From the NCBI RefSeq assembly GCF_015351765.1, contig NZ_JADKQA010000001.1, positions 752,394 through 816,393 of the forward strand: DNA of 64,000 bases, given 5' to 3'. Source of the stretch: Clostridium vitabionis. GTDB taxonomy: Bacteria > Bacillota > Clostridia > Lachnospirales > Lachnospiraceae. The stretch's first letter is position 1; every line of letters begins with the position of its first letter. Of the stretch, positions 34,838 through 43,053 are shown piece after piece. The position numbers were made by a program, and so were the translations under genes. The notes below the pieces were generated by a model. That model did not search any database and was not told the DNA's origin. It saw only the letters and a program-made list of their open reading frames with translations.

Positions 34838-37507
34838 GTGAAAAGGCGTGGCGTAAATGAACTGCGTGAGCTGTTTCTCACCTTCTTCGAGAGCAAGGGG
34901 CATCTCCGGATGAACAGCTTTTCGCTGGTACCGCACAATGATAACAGTCTGCTGATCATCAACTCCGGAATGGCACCCCTCAAGCCGTATTTCACCGGCC
35001 AGGAGATTCCGCCGAGAAGGAGAGTGACCACCTGCCAGAAGTGCATCCGCACCGGCGACCTGGAAAATGTTGGCAAGACGGCACGCCACGGCACCTTTTT
35101 CGAGATGCTCGGCAACTTCTCCTTCGGCGATTACTTCAAGCACGAGGCGATTCCGTGGGCATGGGAGTTCCTGACCGAGTGGGTCGGGCTGGATCCTGAG
35201 CGCCTCTATCCGTCCGTCTACGTCGATGACGATGAGGCCTACCAGATCTGGCTGAACGATATGCACGTTCCCGCCGACCACATTTACAAGTTCGGCAAGG
35301 AGGACAACTTCTGGGAGCACGGCAGCGGCCCCTGCGGCCCCTGCACCGAGATCTACTATGACCGCGGGGAGAAATACGGGAACGGGCCGGAGGACGTCAT
35401 GGGCGGCGAGGGCGACCGCTACATGGAAGTCTGGAACGTCGTATTTTCCCAGTTCAACAATGACGGGCACGGCCACTATACCGACCTTGTCCAGAAGAAT
35501 ATCGATACCGGCATGGGGCTTGAGCGTCTCGCCGTCGCTGTCCAGGATGTCGGCTCGATCTTCGATGTCGATACCATCAAGGCGCTCCGCGACGAGGTCT
35601 GCCGGCTCGCGGGCAATATCCACTATGAGGAGCCGGGCACGGAGGAGAGCGATGTCTCCGTCCGCATTGTCACCGACCACATCCGTTCGACGACCTTCAT
35701 GATCTCTGACGGCATCATGCCGTCCAACGAGGGCAGAGGCTACGTCCTCCGCCGGATCATCCGCCGCGCCGTCCGCCACGGGAGAAAGCTCGGCATTGAG
35801 GGCTCGTTCCTTCCGTATCTCGCCGAGCGCGTGATCGCGGGGTCAAAGGACGGCTATCCGGAGCTCGAGGAGAAGCGGGACTTCATCCTGAACGTTATCC
35901 GCCAGGAGGAGAACCAGTTTGAGAAAACCTTTGAGCAGGGCATGAGCATTCTCGCCGAGATGGAGGAGAAGCTCTCGGAGAACGGCCAAAAGCAGCTCTC
36001 CGGCGAGGACGCCTTCAAGCTCTATGACACCTTCGGGTTCCCGCTGGACAACACGAAGGAGATCCTTGAGGAGAAGGGATTCACCGTCGACGAGGACGGC
36101 TTCAATGCCGCGATGAAGGTGCAGAAGGAGACCGCCCGCAAGGCGAGAAAGACGACCAACTACATGGGTGCTGACGCCACGGTCTATGAGGACATGGATC
36201 CGGCGGTCAATTCAGCCTTTATCGGCTATGACAAGCTCACGGCGGATTCCAGGATCGTCGCCCTGGCGGCGCTCTATCCGGCAGACGCCGATGAGGACAA
36301 TGCCGTTGTCGAGGCTCTCTCTGACGGGCAGACCGGCGCGGTGATCACCGCGGAAACCCCGTTCTACGGCACGATGGGCGGCCAGGTCGGCGATCAGGGA
36401 ATCATCGAGACGAAGGACGGCACATTTACCGTCGAGAGGACAGAGCATGTGGCGGGCTCCAAGATCGCGCACATCGGCCGTGTAACCCATGGCATGTTCA
36501 AGCTTGGCGATACGGTAACCCTCAAGGTGGATCCGGAGAACCGGATGGCAACCTGCCGGAATCACTCGGCGACCCACCTCCTGCAGAAGGCGCTCCGCGA
36601 GGTGCTGGGCACCCATGTTGAGCAGAAGGGCTCTTACCAGGACGGCCAGAGAACGCGCTTTGATTTCTCTCATTTCCAGGCGATGACCCCGGAGGAGATT
36701 CAGAAGGTGGAAGACCTGGTGAACCGGGAGATTGCCGCCTGCCTTCCGGTAAACACGGCAGTCATGAGCCTCGAGGAGGCGAAGAAGACCGGGGCGATGG
36801 CCCTGTTCGGCGAGAAGTATGGCGATGAGGTCCGCGTCGTCCGCATGGGCGATTTCTCCACAGAGCTCTGCGGCGGCACCCATGTCGCGAATACCAGCCA
36901 GATCGGCCAGTTCAAGATTCTCTCTGAGGCCGGTGTCGCATCCGGTGTCAGAAGGATTGAGGCGTTGACCGGAGACAACGTGCGCCGTTACTATGAGGAG
37001 ATGGAAAGAAGCTTCCGCGAGGCGGCTGCCCTCCTCAAGACCACCCCGTCCGAGCTCGCCGGACATATCCGGAAGCTCCAGGAGGAGAACCGCGCGCTCC
37101 GCGGGGAGAATGAATCCCTGAAGGCGAAGGAAGCACAGAGCGCCCTCGGCGGCGTGCTCGACAGCGTCCAGGACATTAAGGGCGTACCGTTCGCCGCGGC
37201 CGGCCTCAAGGATGTCGATATGAATGAGCTCCGGAACCTCGGCGATGAGCTGAAGTCCAAGCTCACCGGGGGCGTTGTCCTCCTCATCGCGGACAATGGC
37301 GGGAAAGTGAGCCTCATGGCCATGGCCTCCGATGAGGCAGTGAAGAAGGGTGCCCACGCCGGCAATCTCGTCAAGGCGGTGGCCGGCCTTGTCGGCGGCG
37401 GCGGTGGCGGCCGTCCGAACATGGCTCAGGCCGGAGGAAAAAATCCGGCGGGCATTCCGGACGCACTCGCCAAGGCCGCGGAGGTGCTTGCCGGCCAGAT
37501 CCGGTAA
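34838..37507 (+). CDS. alaS: Alanyl-tRNA synthetase
   Basis: Charges tRNA-Ala and edits mischarged Ser/Gly. 889 residues from a GTG eight bases after AAGGAGG; longer versions lack a suitable site. Class II catalytic core (RHGTFFEMLGNFSFGDYFK), the tRNA recognition region, editing domain with zinc ligands HSATH and CGGTH, and a C-terminal DHHA1 domain ending in a glycine run (GGGGGGRPNMAQAGG). Own promoter; no downstream partner gene. Confidence 0.96.
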   Translation: MKRRGVNELRELFLTFFESKGHLRMNSFSLVPHNDNSLLIINSGMAPLKPYFTGQEIPPRRRVTTCQKCIRTGDLENVGKTARHGTFFEMLGNFSFGDYFKHEAIPWAWEFLTEWVGLDPERLYPSVYVDDDEAYQIWLNDMHVPADHIYKFGKEDNFWEHGSGPCGPCTEIYYDRGEKYGNGPEDVMGGEGDRYMEVWNVVFSQFNNDGHGHYTDLVQKNIDTGMGLERLAVAVQDVGSIFDVDTIKALRDEVCRLAGNIHYEEPGTEESDVSVRIVTDHIRSTTFMISDGIMPSNEGRGYVLRRIIRRAVRHGRKLGIEGSFLPYLAERVIAGSKDGYPELEEKRDFILNVIRQEENQFEKTFEQGMSILAEMEEKLSENGQKQLSGEDAFKLYDTFGFPLDNTKEILEEKGFTVDEDGFNAAMKVQKETARKARKTTNYMGADATVYEDMDPAVNSAFIGYDKLTADSRIVALAALYPADADEDNAVVEALSDGQTGAVITAETPFYGTMGGQVGDQGIIETKDGTFTVERTEHVAGSKIAHIGRVTHGMFKLGDTVTLKVDPENRMATCRNHSATHLLQKALREVLGTHVEQKGSYQDGQRTRFDFSHFQAMTPEEIQKVEDLVNREIAACLPVNTAVMSLEEAKKTGAMALFGEKYGDEVRVVRMGDFSTELCGGTHVANTSQIGQFKILSEAGVASGVRRIEALTGDNVRRYYEEMERSFREAAALLKTTPSELAGHIRKLQEENRALRGENESLKAKEAQSALGGVLDSVQDIKGVPFAAAGLKDVDMNELRNLGDELKSKLTGGVVLLIADNGGKVSLMAMASDEAVKKGAHAGNLVKAVAGLVGGGGGGRPNMAQAGGKNPAGIPDALAKAAEVLAGQIR

Positions 37508-37621
37508 CTTTCCGCATTTCCCGCGCGCCGCTGCCCGAACGGGAGGGCGGCGCCAGAAGAAGGATACCATAGCGTCCGGGGCGAAACCGGGAAGGCAGTG
37601 TCGGAATCCGCCGATGCTGGA
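37508..37621. other. Gene-free spacer after alaS
   Basis: Contains one GC hairpin, GCGCCGC (37525-37531) with GCGGCGC (37547-37553), that may end alaS transcripts though no T-run follows. No coding potential was seen. Confidence 0.4.
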
Positions 37622-37653
37622 AACTGTTCAGCCCACGCATAAGCTGAACAGTT
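37622..37653. repeat. Minimal palindromic element E3 (paired ends only)
   Basis: AACTGTTCAGC (37622-37632) and GCTGAACAGTT (37643-37653) are perfect 11-bp inverted repeats around a 10-nt loop. These are the same ends that bound the elements at 6803-7069 and 56799-56917, here with no internal hairpins. Lies 32 bp before the rpsU promoter. Confidence 0.75.
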
Positions 37654-37684
37654 GCAGGAATTTTTGCAAAAATTGAAATTCCGG

Positions 37685-37712
37685 TTGACGCCGCGGCCGT
37701 TTATGATATAAT
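37685..37712 (+). promoter_or_regulatory. rpsU promoter
   Basis: -35 TTGACG (37685-37690), 16-bp spacer, -10 TATAAT (37707-37712): a strong near-consensus promoter in keeping with a ribosomal protein gene. Confidence 0.82.
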
Positions 37713-37735
37713 CGTTGTAGTGCTGGAATACCCAT

Positions 37736-37770
37736 CAGTTGTATTTATCATGCACAAAACCGGACAACTG
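37736..37770 (+). other. Leader inverted repeat before rpsU
   Basis: CAGTTGT (37736-37742) and ACAACTG (37764-37770) are perfect 7-bp arms with a 21-nt loop; the second arm lies four bases before the GGGAGG site of rpsU. Could expose or hide the ribosome binding site. Confidence 0.4.
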
Positions 37771-37792
37771 AAGGGAGGTTGGGTTTAAGCTT

Positions 37793-37969
37793 ATGTCGAA
37801 CGTAATCGTCAAGGAAAACGAAAGTCTTGACAGCGCTTTACGCAGATTCAAGAGAAACTGCGCTAAGGCTGGTATTCAGCAGGAGATTCGTAAGAGAGAG
37901 CATTACGAGAAACCGAGCGTCAGACGCAAGAAAAAGTCTGAAGCAGCTAGAAAACGCAAATACAAGTAA
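37793..37969 (+). CDS. rpsU: 30S ribosomal protein S21
   Basis: 58-residue basic protein of the 30S subunit near the anti-Shine-Dalgarno end of 16S r[23 protein letters not shown] and the Arg/Lys-rich C-terminus are diagnostic. Its base composition is clearly lower in GC than its neighbours and its codons favour AAG, CGT and GCT, as expected for a very highly expressed gene. GGGAGG lies upstream. Transcribed alone, with its own strong promoter and terminator. Confidence 0.97.
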   Translation: MSNVIVKENESLDSALRRFKRNCAKAGIQQEIRKREHYEKPSVRRKKKSEAARKRKYK

Positions 37970-37981
37970 AGACCAAAGAGA

Positions 37982-38012
37982 GGCCCCGGCTATTTCCAGC
38001 CGGGGTCTTTTG
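37982..38012 (+). terminator. rpsU intrinsic terminator
   Basis: CCCCGGCT (37984-37991) pairs with AGCCGGGG (37998-38005) around ATTTCC and is followed by TCTTTT. Confidence 0.88.
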
Positions 38013-38021
38013 TGTTAGAAT
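38013..38021 (+). promoter_or_regulatory. Extended -10 promoter for phoH
   Basis: TGTTAGAAT reads as an extended -10 (TGn plus TAGAAT, hexamer 38016-38021) immediately after the rpsU terminator. A weak -35 TTTCCA would fall inside the terminator loop at 17 bp. Confidence 0.45.
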
Positions 38022-38100
38022 ACCATCGTTCCGCATTTTCCAGGAAGGGCAGCGGAGAACGGATGCCGGAATCCGCCGGTAGACAGGAGAGAAAGATCGG

Positions 38101-39174
38101 ATGAGTATCATTGAGACGACGATTGACATTCCCATGGAGCATGTGCAGAATATCTGCGGTGAATTTGACGCCTACATCAAGAAGATCGAGCGTGCCCTGC
38201 ACACCACGATCATTCTGCGGGACGGCGCGCTCAAGGTGATCGGCCCGGAGCAGACGATCCGGCAGGCCAAGAGCGTCATCGACAGCCTGCTCGCGCTCTC
38301 CCAGAGAGGGACGAAGATCACTGAGCAGAACGTGGATTACGCCCTCGCGCTCTCCTTCCGCTCCCAGGAATCGCAGATTCTCGAGATCGACAAGGATGTG
38401 ATCTGCAGGACCGTGGACGGGCGGCAGGTGAAGCCGAAGACCGTGGGGCAGAAGGAGTACGTGGAAAATATCCGGAAAAAGATGATCGTCTTCGGCATCG
38501 GACCCGCGGGCACCGGCAAGACATATCTCGCCATGGCTATGGCGATCGAGGCTTTCCGGAGCGGGGAGGTCGGCAGGATCATTCTGACCAGGCCGGCGAT
38601 CGAGGCCGGGGAGAAGCTCGGCTTCCTGCCCGGCGACCTGCAGAGCAAGATTGACCCTTACCTGAGGCCCCTCTATGACGCCCTCTACCAGATCATGGGC
38701 GCGGAGTCCTTTGCCCACAACCAGGAGAAGGGGCTGATCGAGGTGGCCCCGCTCGCGTACATGCGCGGGCGCACACTCGACAACGCGTACATCATCCTGG
38801 ACGAGGCGCAGAATACCACGCCTGCCCAGATGAAAATGTTCCTGACTCGGATCGGTTTCGGCTCTAAGGTGATTGTCACCGGCGACCGGACGCAGAAGGA
38901 TCTGCCCGCGGGCGAAACCTCCGGGCTCGATGTCGCGGTCAAGGTTCTCAAGAATATCAGCGATATCGGCTTCTGCTACCTGACCAGCGAGGATGTGGTC
39001 CGCCATCCGCTGGTGCAGAAGATCGTGGAGGCCTACGACCAGTATGAGAAAAAGGCACTTTCCACGGAACGCCGGAAGGGCACGGAAAAGCACCGGGAAG
39101 GCGGGGAATCGAAGAAAGTGCCCAGGGATCTTAGGGAGCGGGCGCAGGGCGGCCGCCGGAGGAATGAAGTATGA
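38101..39174 (+). CDS. phoH: PhoH family ATPase
   Basis: 357 residues: an N-terminal KH-like part and the PhoH ATPase core with Walker A GPAGTGKTYLA and Walker B YIILDEAQNTTPAQMKMF. PhoH-like proteins accompany ybeY in most Firmicutes and are thought to act in RNA metabolism as helicase-like factors, though the biochemical role is unsettled. CAGGAGAG lies upstream; ends with a 4-bp overlap into ybeY and a charged Arg/Lys/Glu tail. Confidence 0.95.
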   Translation: MSIIETTIDIPMEHVQNICGEFDAYIKKIERALHTTIILRDGALKVIGPEQTIRQAKSVIDSLLALSQRGTKITEQNVDYALALSFRSQESQILEIDKDVICRTVDGRQVKPKTVGQKEYVENIRKKMIVFGIGPAGTGKTYLAMAMAIEAFRSGEVGRIILTRPAIEAGEKLGFLPGDLQSKIDPYLRPLYDALYQIMGAESFAHNQEKGLIEVAPLAYMRGRTLDNAYIILDEAQNTTPAQMKMFLTRIGFGSKVIVTGDRTQKDLPAGETSGLDVAVKVLKNISDIGFCYLTSEDVVRHPLVQKIVEAYDQYEKKALSTERRKGTEKHREGGESKKVPRDLRERAQGGRRRNEV

Positions 39175-39668
39175 CCATCAATATTGAATACGAGACGGGG
39201 ATTCCCCTGGATCTCCCTTACGAAAAGATTATCCATGAGGTAGTCCTCGCGGCGCTGGATTATGAGAAATGCCCTTACGAGGCCGAGGTCTCGGTCGTCC
39301 TCACGGATAATGAGGGCATCCACCAGCTGAACCGGCAGTTCCGGAACATCGACCGGCCGACCGATGTGCTTTCCTTCCCGATGTGCGAGTATGACCGCCC
39401 TGCGGATTTTGACCGGCTGGAGGAGGATGCGGAGGATTGCTTCAACCCGGAGACGGGTGAGCTTCTTCTCGGCGATATTGTGATCTCAGTCGAGAAGGTG
39501 AAGGAGCAGGCGGCGGCTTACGGCCACTCGGAAGCACGGGAACTCGCCTTCCTGACCGCGCACAGCATGCTGCACCTGTTCGGTTATGACCACATGGAGG
39601 ACGATGAACGCCTCGTGATGGAGAAGAAACAGGAGGAGATCCTGAAGCTTAAGGGATACACGAGGTGA
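39171..39668 (+). CDS. ybeY: Endoribonuclease YbeY (rRNA maturation)
   Basis: Zinc-dependent RNase for 16S rRNA 3' end maturation and 70S quality control. 165 residues with the metal motif HSMLHLFGYDH and the conserved NRQFRNIDRPTDVLSFP. Overlaps phoH. The usual downstream partners dgkA and era are absent here; a flippase gene follows instead. Confidence 0.96.
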   Translation: MTINIEYETGIPLDLPYEKIIHEVVLAALDYEKCPYEAEVSVVLTDNEGIHQLNRQFRNIDRPTDVLSFPMCEYDRPADFDRLEEDAEDCFNPETGELLLGDIVISVEKVKEQAAAYGHSEARELAFLTAHSMLHLFGYDHMEDDERLVMEKKQEEILKLKGYTR

Positions 39669-39719
39669 GGGCATATCCGCCCGCCGGGAATGAAAAATTG
39701 CCATAGAGAGGTGCAGGGA

Positions 39720-41366
39720 ATGAGCCGCAGAGCAGGTTCCAATTTTGTTGTCCAGGGAAGCATTCTGGCTGTCGCCGGGATTATCGTCCGGCTGATCGGT
39801 ATCCTTTACCGCGTGCCGATGACCAACATCATCGGCGACGAGGGCATGGGATATTATTCGACAGCGTTCAATGTCTATAATATCATGCTGATTCTGTCCT
39901 CGTACAGCCTGCCGGTGGCGGTATCCAAGATGATCTCCGCGAAACTCGCCAAGCGGGAGTACACAAATGCGTACCGCATCCTTCTCTCCGCGTTCCTCTA
40001 CGCGACGATCGTGGGCGGCATCGCCTGCTTCATCACCTGGCATTTTGCCGATGCCCTGGCCACAAAGCTCTTCGCGACACCGCTCGCGGTATACGCGTTA
40101 AAGACTCTTGCGCCGACCATCTGGATCATGGCCTATCTCGGCGTCCTGCGCGGATATTTCCAGGGCCATTCCACGATGATCCCGACGGCGGTTTCCCAGA
40201 TCCTCGAACAGATCGTGAACGCCGTCATCAGCGTGGTTGCCGCCGGCATCCTGTATAATACCGGCCTCAAGGCCGCGGCCGCGGCGGGAGGGACAAGCTA
40301 CGCGGAAGCTTTCGGCGCCGCGGGAGGCACCATCGGCACCGGATCCGGCGCATTTGCCGCCTTCCTGTTCTGCCTCTGTCTCTTTTTCTTCTACCGCCCG
40401 ACGATCAGGAAGCATATCGCGAAGGACCGGCACGGGGAGCCGGACAGCTACGGCTACACCACCAAAGTCCTGTTTCTCACGGTCATTCCGGTCATTCTGA
40501 GCTCCACGGTCTATAATGTCAACTCGGTCATCGACAACGGCATCATGGCCCACGGGATGAACATGATCGGCCAGGGCGGAAGTTTTCTCCGGCTCTGGGG
40601 CATTTACAACAATAAATACATGCTTCTCGTCCACGTCCCGCTCGCCATGGCGAACTCCCTCTCGTCCTCGCTGATCCCGTCGCTGACGGCGGCGACCGCG
40701 CGGGAAGATCAGGCGGACCAGCTCGCGAAGACCGACCTGGTCATCCGCTTCGCGATGATGATCGCGATCCCGGCTGCCGTCGGCCTCATGGTTCTCGCCG
40801 CACCGGTGATGAACCTGCTGTTCCACGGCGGGAAGAACGCAGAGGCTATCCAGATGATGATCGTCGGCGCGTCCGCGATTGTATTTCTCTCCCTGTCCAC
40901 GGTCACGAACGCCATCCTCCAGGGGCTCGGGCACATGAATGAGCCGGTGAAAAACGCGCTGATTTCGCTGATTTCTCATATCGTGGTCCTCGTGATCCTC
41001 CTTCTGGTGTTCCGGATGGGCATCTACGCGATGGTCTTCGGCAATATTTTCTTCTCGGTCTGCATGTGCATGCTGAACCACCGCTCGATCCGCCGCTACA
41101 TCCCGTACCGTCAGGAGATGCGAAAGACCTTCGTTATCCCGATCGTCTCGTCCGCGATCATGGGCGTCGTCACGTTTCTCATCTACCGGATCTTCCGGCT
41201 TCTCATCCACAGCAGCGCGGCCAGCTGCCTGCCCGCGGTCTTCGCGGCGGTCCTTGTCTACGGCGCCATGCTGCTCCGCCTGCACGCGGTGGAAGAGAGC
41301 GAGCTTGCCCACATGCCGGGAGGGAGGAAGATCATCGGGATCGCGAGAACATTTCACCTGCTCTAA
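39720..41366 (+). CDS. SpoVB/MurJ-like polysaccharide or lipid-linked flippase
   Basis: 548 residues, about 14 hydrophobic helices, of the MOP/MATE superfamily. N-terminal SNFVVQGSILAVAGIIVRLIGI followed by YRVPMTNIIGDEGMGYYSTAFNVY is the hallmark of the SpoVB group, whose members are tied to spore cortex or lipid II/undecaprenyl-linked precursor export. Whether it serves sporulation or vegetative wall synthesis cannot be told. Start chosen at ATG 39720 (GAGGTGCAGGGA upstream) giving MSRRAGSNF. Followed by a terminator. Confidence 0.88.
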   Translation: MSRRAGSNFVVQGSILAVAGIIVRLIGILYRVPMTNIIGDEGMGYYSTAFNVYNIMLILSSYSLPVAVSKMISAKLAKREYTNAYRILLSAFLYATIVGGIACFITWHFADALATKLFATPLAVYALKTLAPTIWIMAYLGVLRGYFQGHSTMIPTAVSQILEQIVNAVISVVAAGILYNTGLKAAAAAGGTSYAEAFGAAGGTIGTGSGAFAAFLFCLCLFFFYRPTIRKHIAKDRHGEPDSYGYTTKVLFLTVIPVILSSTVYNVNSVIDNGIMAHGMNMIGQGGSFLRLWGIYNNKYMLLVHVPLAMANSLSSSLIPSLTAATAREDQADQLAKTDLVIRFAMMIAIPAAVGLMVLAAPVMNLLFHGGKNAEAIQMMIVGASAIVFLSLSTVTNAILQGLGHMNEPVKNALISLISHIVVLVILLLVFRMGIYAMVFGNIFFSVCMCMLNHRSIRRYIPYRQEMRKTFVIPIVSSAIMGVVTFLIYRIFRLLIHSSAASCLPAVFAAVLVYGAMLLRLHAVEESELAHMPGGRKIIGIARTFHLL

Positions 41367-41384
41367 AGCCTGATGCATCTGCCT

Positions 41385-41430
41385 GCGGGCAGCGGTATTC
41401 CCCGGGAGGATGCCGCCTGCCCGCTTTCTT
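41385..41430 (+). terminator. Terminator after the SpoVB-like gene
   Basis: GCGGGCAGCGG (41385-41395) pairs with CCGCCTGCCCGC (41413-41424) with a one-base bulge, then TTTCTT. Confidence 0.72.
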
Positions 41431-41461
41431 GTCACTGTCCAGCATATCGGGGAGGCATTCT

Positions 41462-42862
41462 ATGGGCAAAAAATCATCCTGTTTCGGCATTCTTCGCACC
41501 CGAGTGCTCGCCATCGGCGCCGGCGCCTCGGGCCTTGCGGCGGCGATTGCAGCTGCCCGCGCAGGAGCTTCAGTCTGCGCTGCCGACCACCAGAACCAGG
41601 CGGGGAAAAAGATCCTCATCACCGGGAACGGCCGCTGCAACCTGGGAAATACCTTTCTCACGGAAGACTGCTGGCGGGGAAGCCACCCGGAGTTTCTCCG
41701 CGGGATCCCCGGCATATTCGACGCCCGGAACACCACCGGGTTCTTTGAGCGTCTCGGCATCGTGATCCGGCGCGACGGCACCTGGTGCTATCCCGCGTCC
41801 GGGCAGGCATCGACCGTCCGGGATGTGCTCCTTCGGGAACTCCAGGCTTCCGGGGCGAAGCTCCTGACCGGCTGCGGGGTGGAGGGCATCCGCGTTCTAT
41901 CGGGAGCTGCCGGCAGGGAGGAAAGCCCCGCGCCCTTCGGGATGGGAACGCCCGAAGCCGCAAACGGAAAGGCAGAGCCGGGGGAAGATCAGCCGAGATT
42001 TGCCGTCCACACAAACCTCGGGGAGATCCTGGCGGATGCCGTGATTCTTGCCGCCGGCTCCCAGGCGGCGCCGGATACCGGCTCGGACGGCTCCGGCTAC
42101 GCGCTCGCTGCCTCCCTCGGCCATCCTATTGTGAAGCCGCTGCCTGCCCTGGTCCAGCTCCGCTGCCGGGAGGAGGCGATCCTCTCGGGATGGGCGGGGA
42201 TCCGCTTTCACGGGCGGGTCACGCTCGAGATATCAGAAAGGGACAACCTCTCCGGAGATCATCCGGGATCAGGAACGGACGGCGCTTCCGGGAACCTTTC
42301 CCCCTCGGACGAGGGGGAGATCCAGCTGACGGGGTACGGGATTTCCGGGATTCCCGTCTTTCAGGTGAGCCGCTTCGCTGCACGCGCGCTGGATGCGGGA
42401 AGATCCGTCCGCGCGCGCCTGAATTTCTGGCCCGATGAGGGGGTGGAAGACATCCGCGCGCGCCTTCTTGCGCGCCGCAGGGATCTCGGAGACTGCTACT
42501 CCTCGGAGCTTCTGATCGGCTGGTTCCACCGGAAGATCGGGGATACCCTGCTTTCCCTCGCCGGCATCCCGCGCAATATCCGGATCTCCGAAGTCACCGA
42601 CCGGATGCTCGATACCCTTGTCCCTGAGATCACAAGCTTCCCGCTCACGGTGACGGGAACCAATTCCTTCGCGCAGGCGCAGACCTGCTCCGGCGGGGTG
42701 GACACGGCAGAGGTAGATCCGGAAACCATGGCATCCGGCCTTGTCCCCGGCTTATATTTTGCGGGAGAGATTCTCGACGTTGACGGGATCTGCGGGGGAT
42801 ACAACCTGCACTTTGCCTGGAGGACAGGGGAAATCGCCGGGGAAGCCGCCGCGCGGTTCTGA
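41462..42862 (+). CDS. HI0933-type NAD(P)/FAD-dependent oxidoreductase
   Basis: 466 residues of the HI0933/YtfP-like flavoprotein family (function unestablished). FAD-binding GAGASGLAAAIAAA at residues 18-31, TGNGRCNLGN, TGGVDTAEVDP-like SGGVDTAEVDPETM and LYFAGEILDVDGICGGYNLHFAW near the C-terminus are family hallmarks. Start at ATG 41462 is set by GGGGAGG six bases before it; the frame stays open upstream without a ribosome binding site. The family often gives the 2-electron oxidation fold with no known substrate. Confidence 0.87.
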   Translation: MGKKSSCFGILRTRVLAIGAGASGLAAAIAAARAGASVCAADHQNQAGKKILITGNGRCNLGNTFLTEDCWRGSHPEFLRGIPGIFDARNTTGFFERLGIVIRRDGTWCYPASGQASTVRDVLLRELQASGAKLLTGCGVEGIRVLSGAAGREESPAPFGMGTPEAANGKAEPGEDQPRFAVHTNLGEILADAVILAAGSQAAPDTGSDGSGYALAASLGHPIVKPLPALVQLRCREEAILSGWAGIRFHGRVTLEISERDNLSGDHPGSGTDGASGNLSPSDEGEIQLTGYGISGIPVFQVSRFAARALDAGRSVRARLNFWPDEGVEDIRARLLARRRDLGDCYSSELLIGWFHRKIGDTLLSLAGIPRNIRISEVTDRMLDTLVPEITSFPLTVTGTNSFAQAQTCSGGVDTAEVDPETMASGLVPGLYFAGEILDVDGICGGYNLHFAWRTGEIAGEAAARF

Positions 42863-42873
42863 ACCTCCGGCCG

Positions 42874-42924
42874 CCATAGCCTCCCGCCTCGCGGCCCTTA
42901 CCCCCGGCTGACGGGAGGCTATGG
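42874..42924. repeat. Perfect 13-bp inverted repeat with 25-nt loop
   Basis: CCATAGCCTCCCG (42874-42886) and CGGGAGGCTATGG (42912-42924) are exact reverse complements. No T-run follows, so it is not a classic terminator. It occupies most of the gap before htrA; the sequence from 42925 to the htrA ribosome binding site shows no clear promoter. Confidence 0.7.
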
Positions 42925-43053
42925 CAGCCGTCAGCGAAGAGATCCGGACAGAAATCACACTTTGCTCACAGATTAAACAGAATTCCATCAAATTTTCCGC
43001 GTATCATGAATCATGTAACAGCAAGGAAATCCTATTTCTCGGAGGTGTTACTT

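Noticed and set aside
41066-41461. Upstream extension of the HI0933-type flavoprotein gene
   Set aside because: The frame is open but overlaps the SpoVB-like gene, lacks a ribosome binding site and reads as low-complexity Arg/Pro/His sequence; the family starts near 41462.
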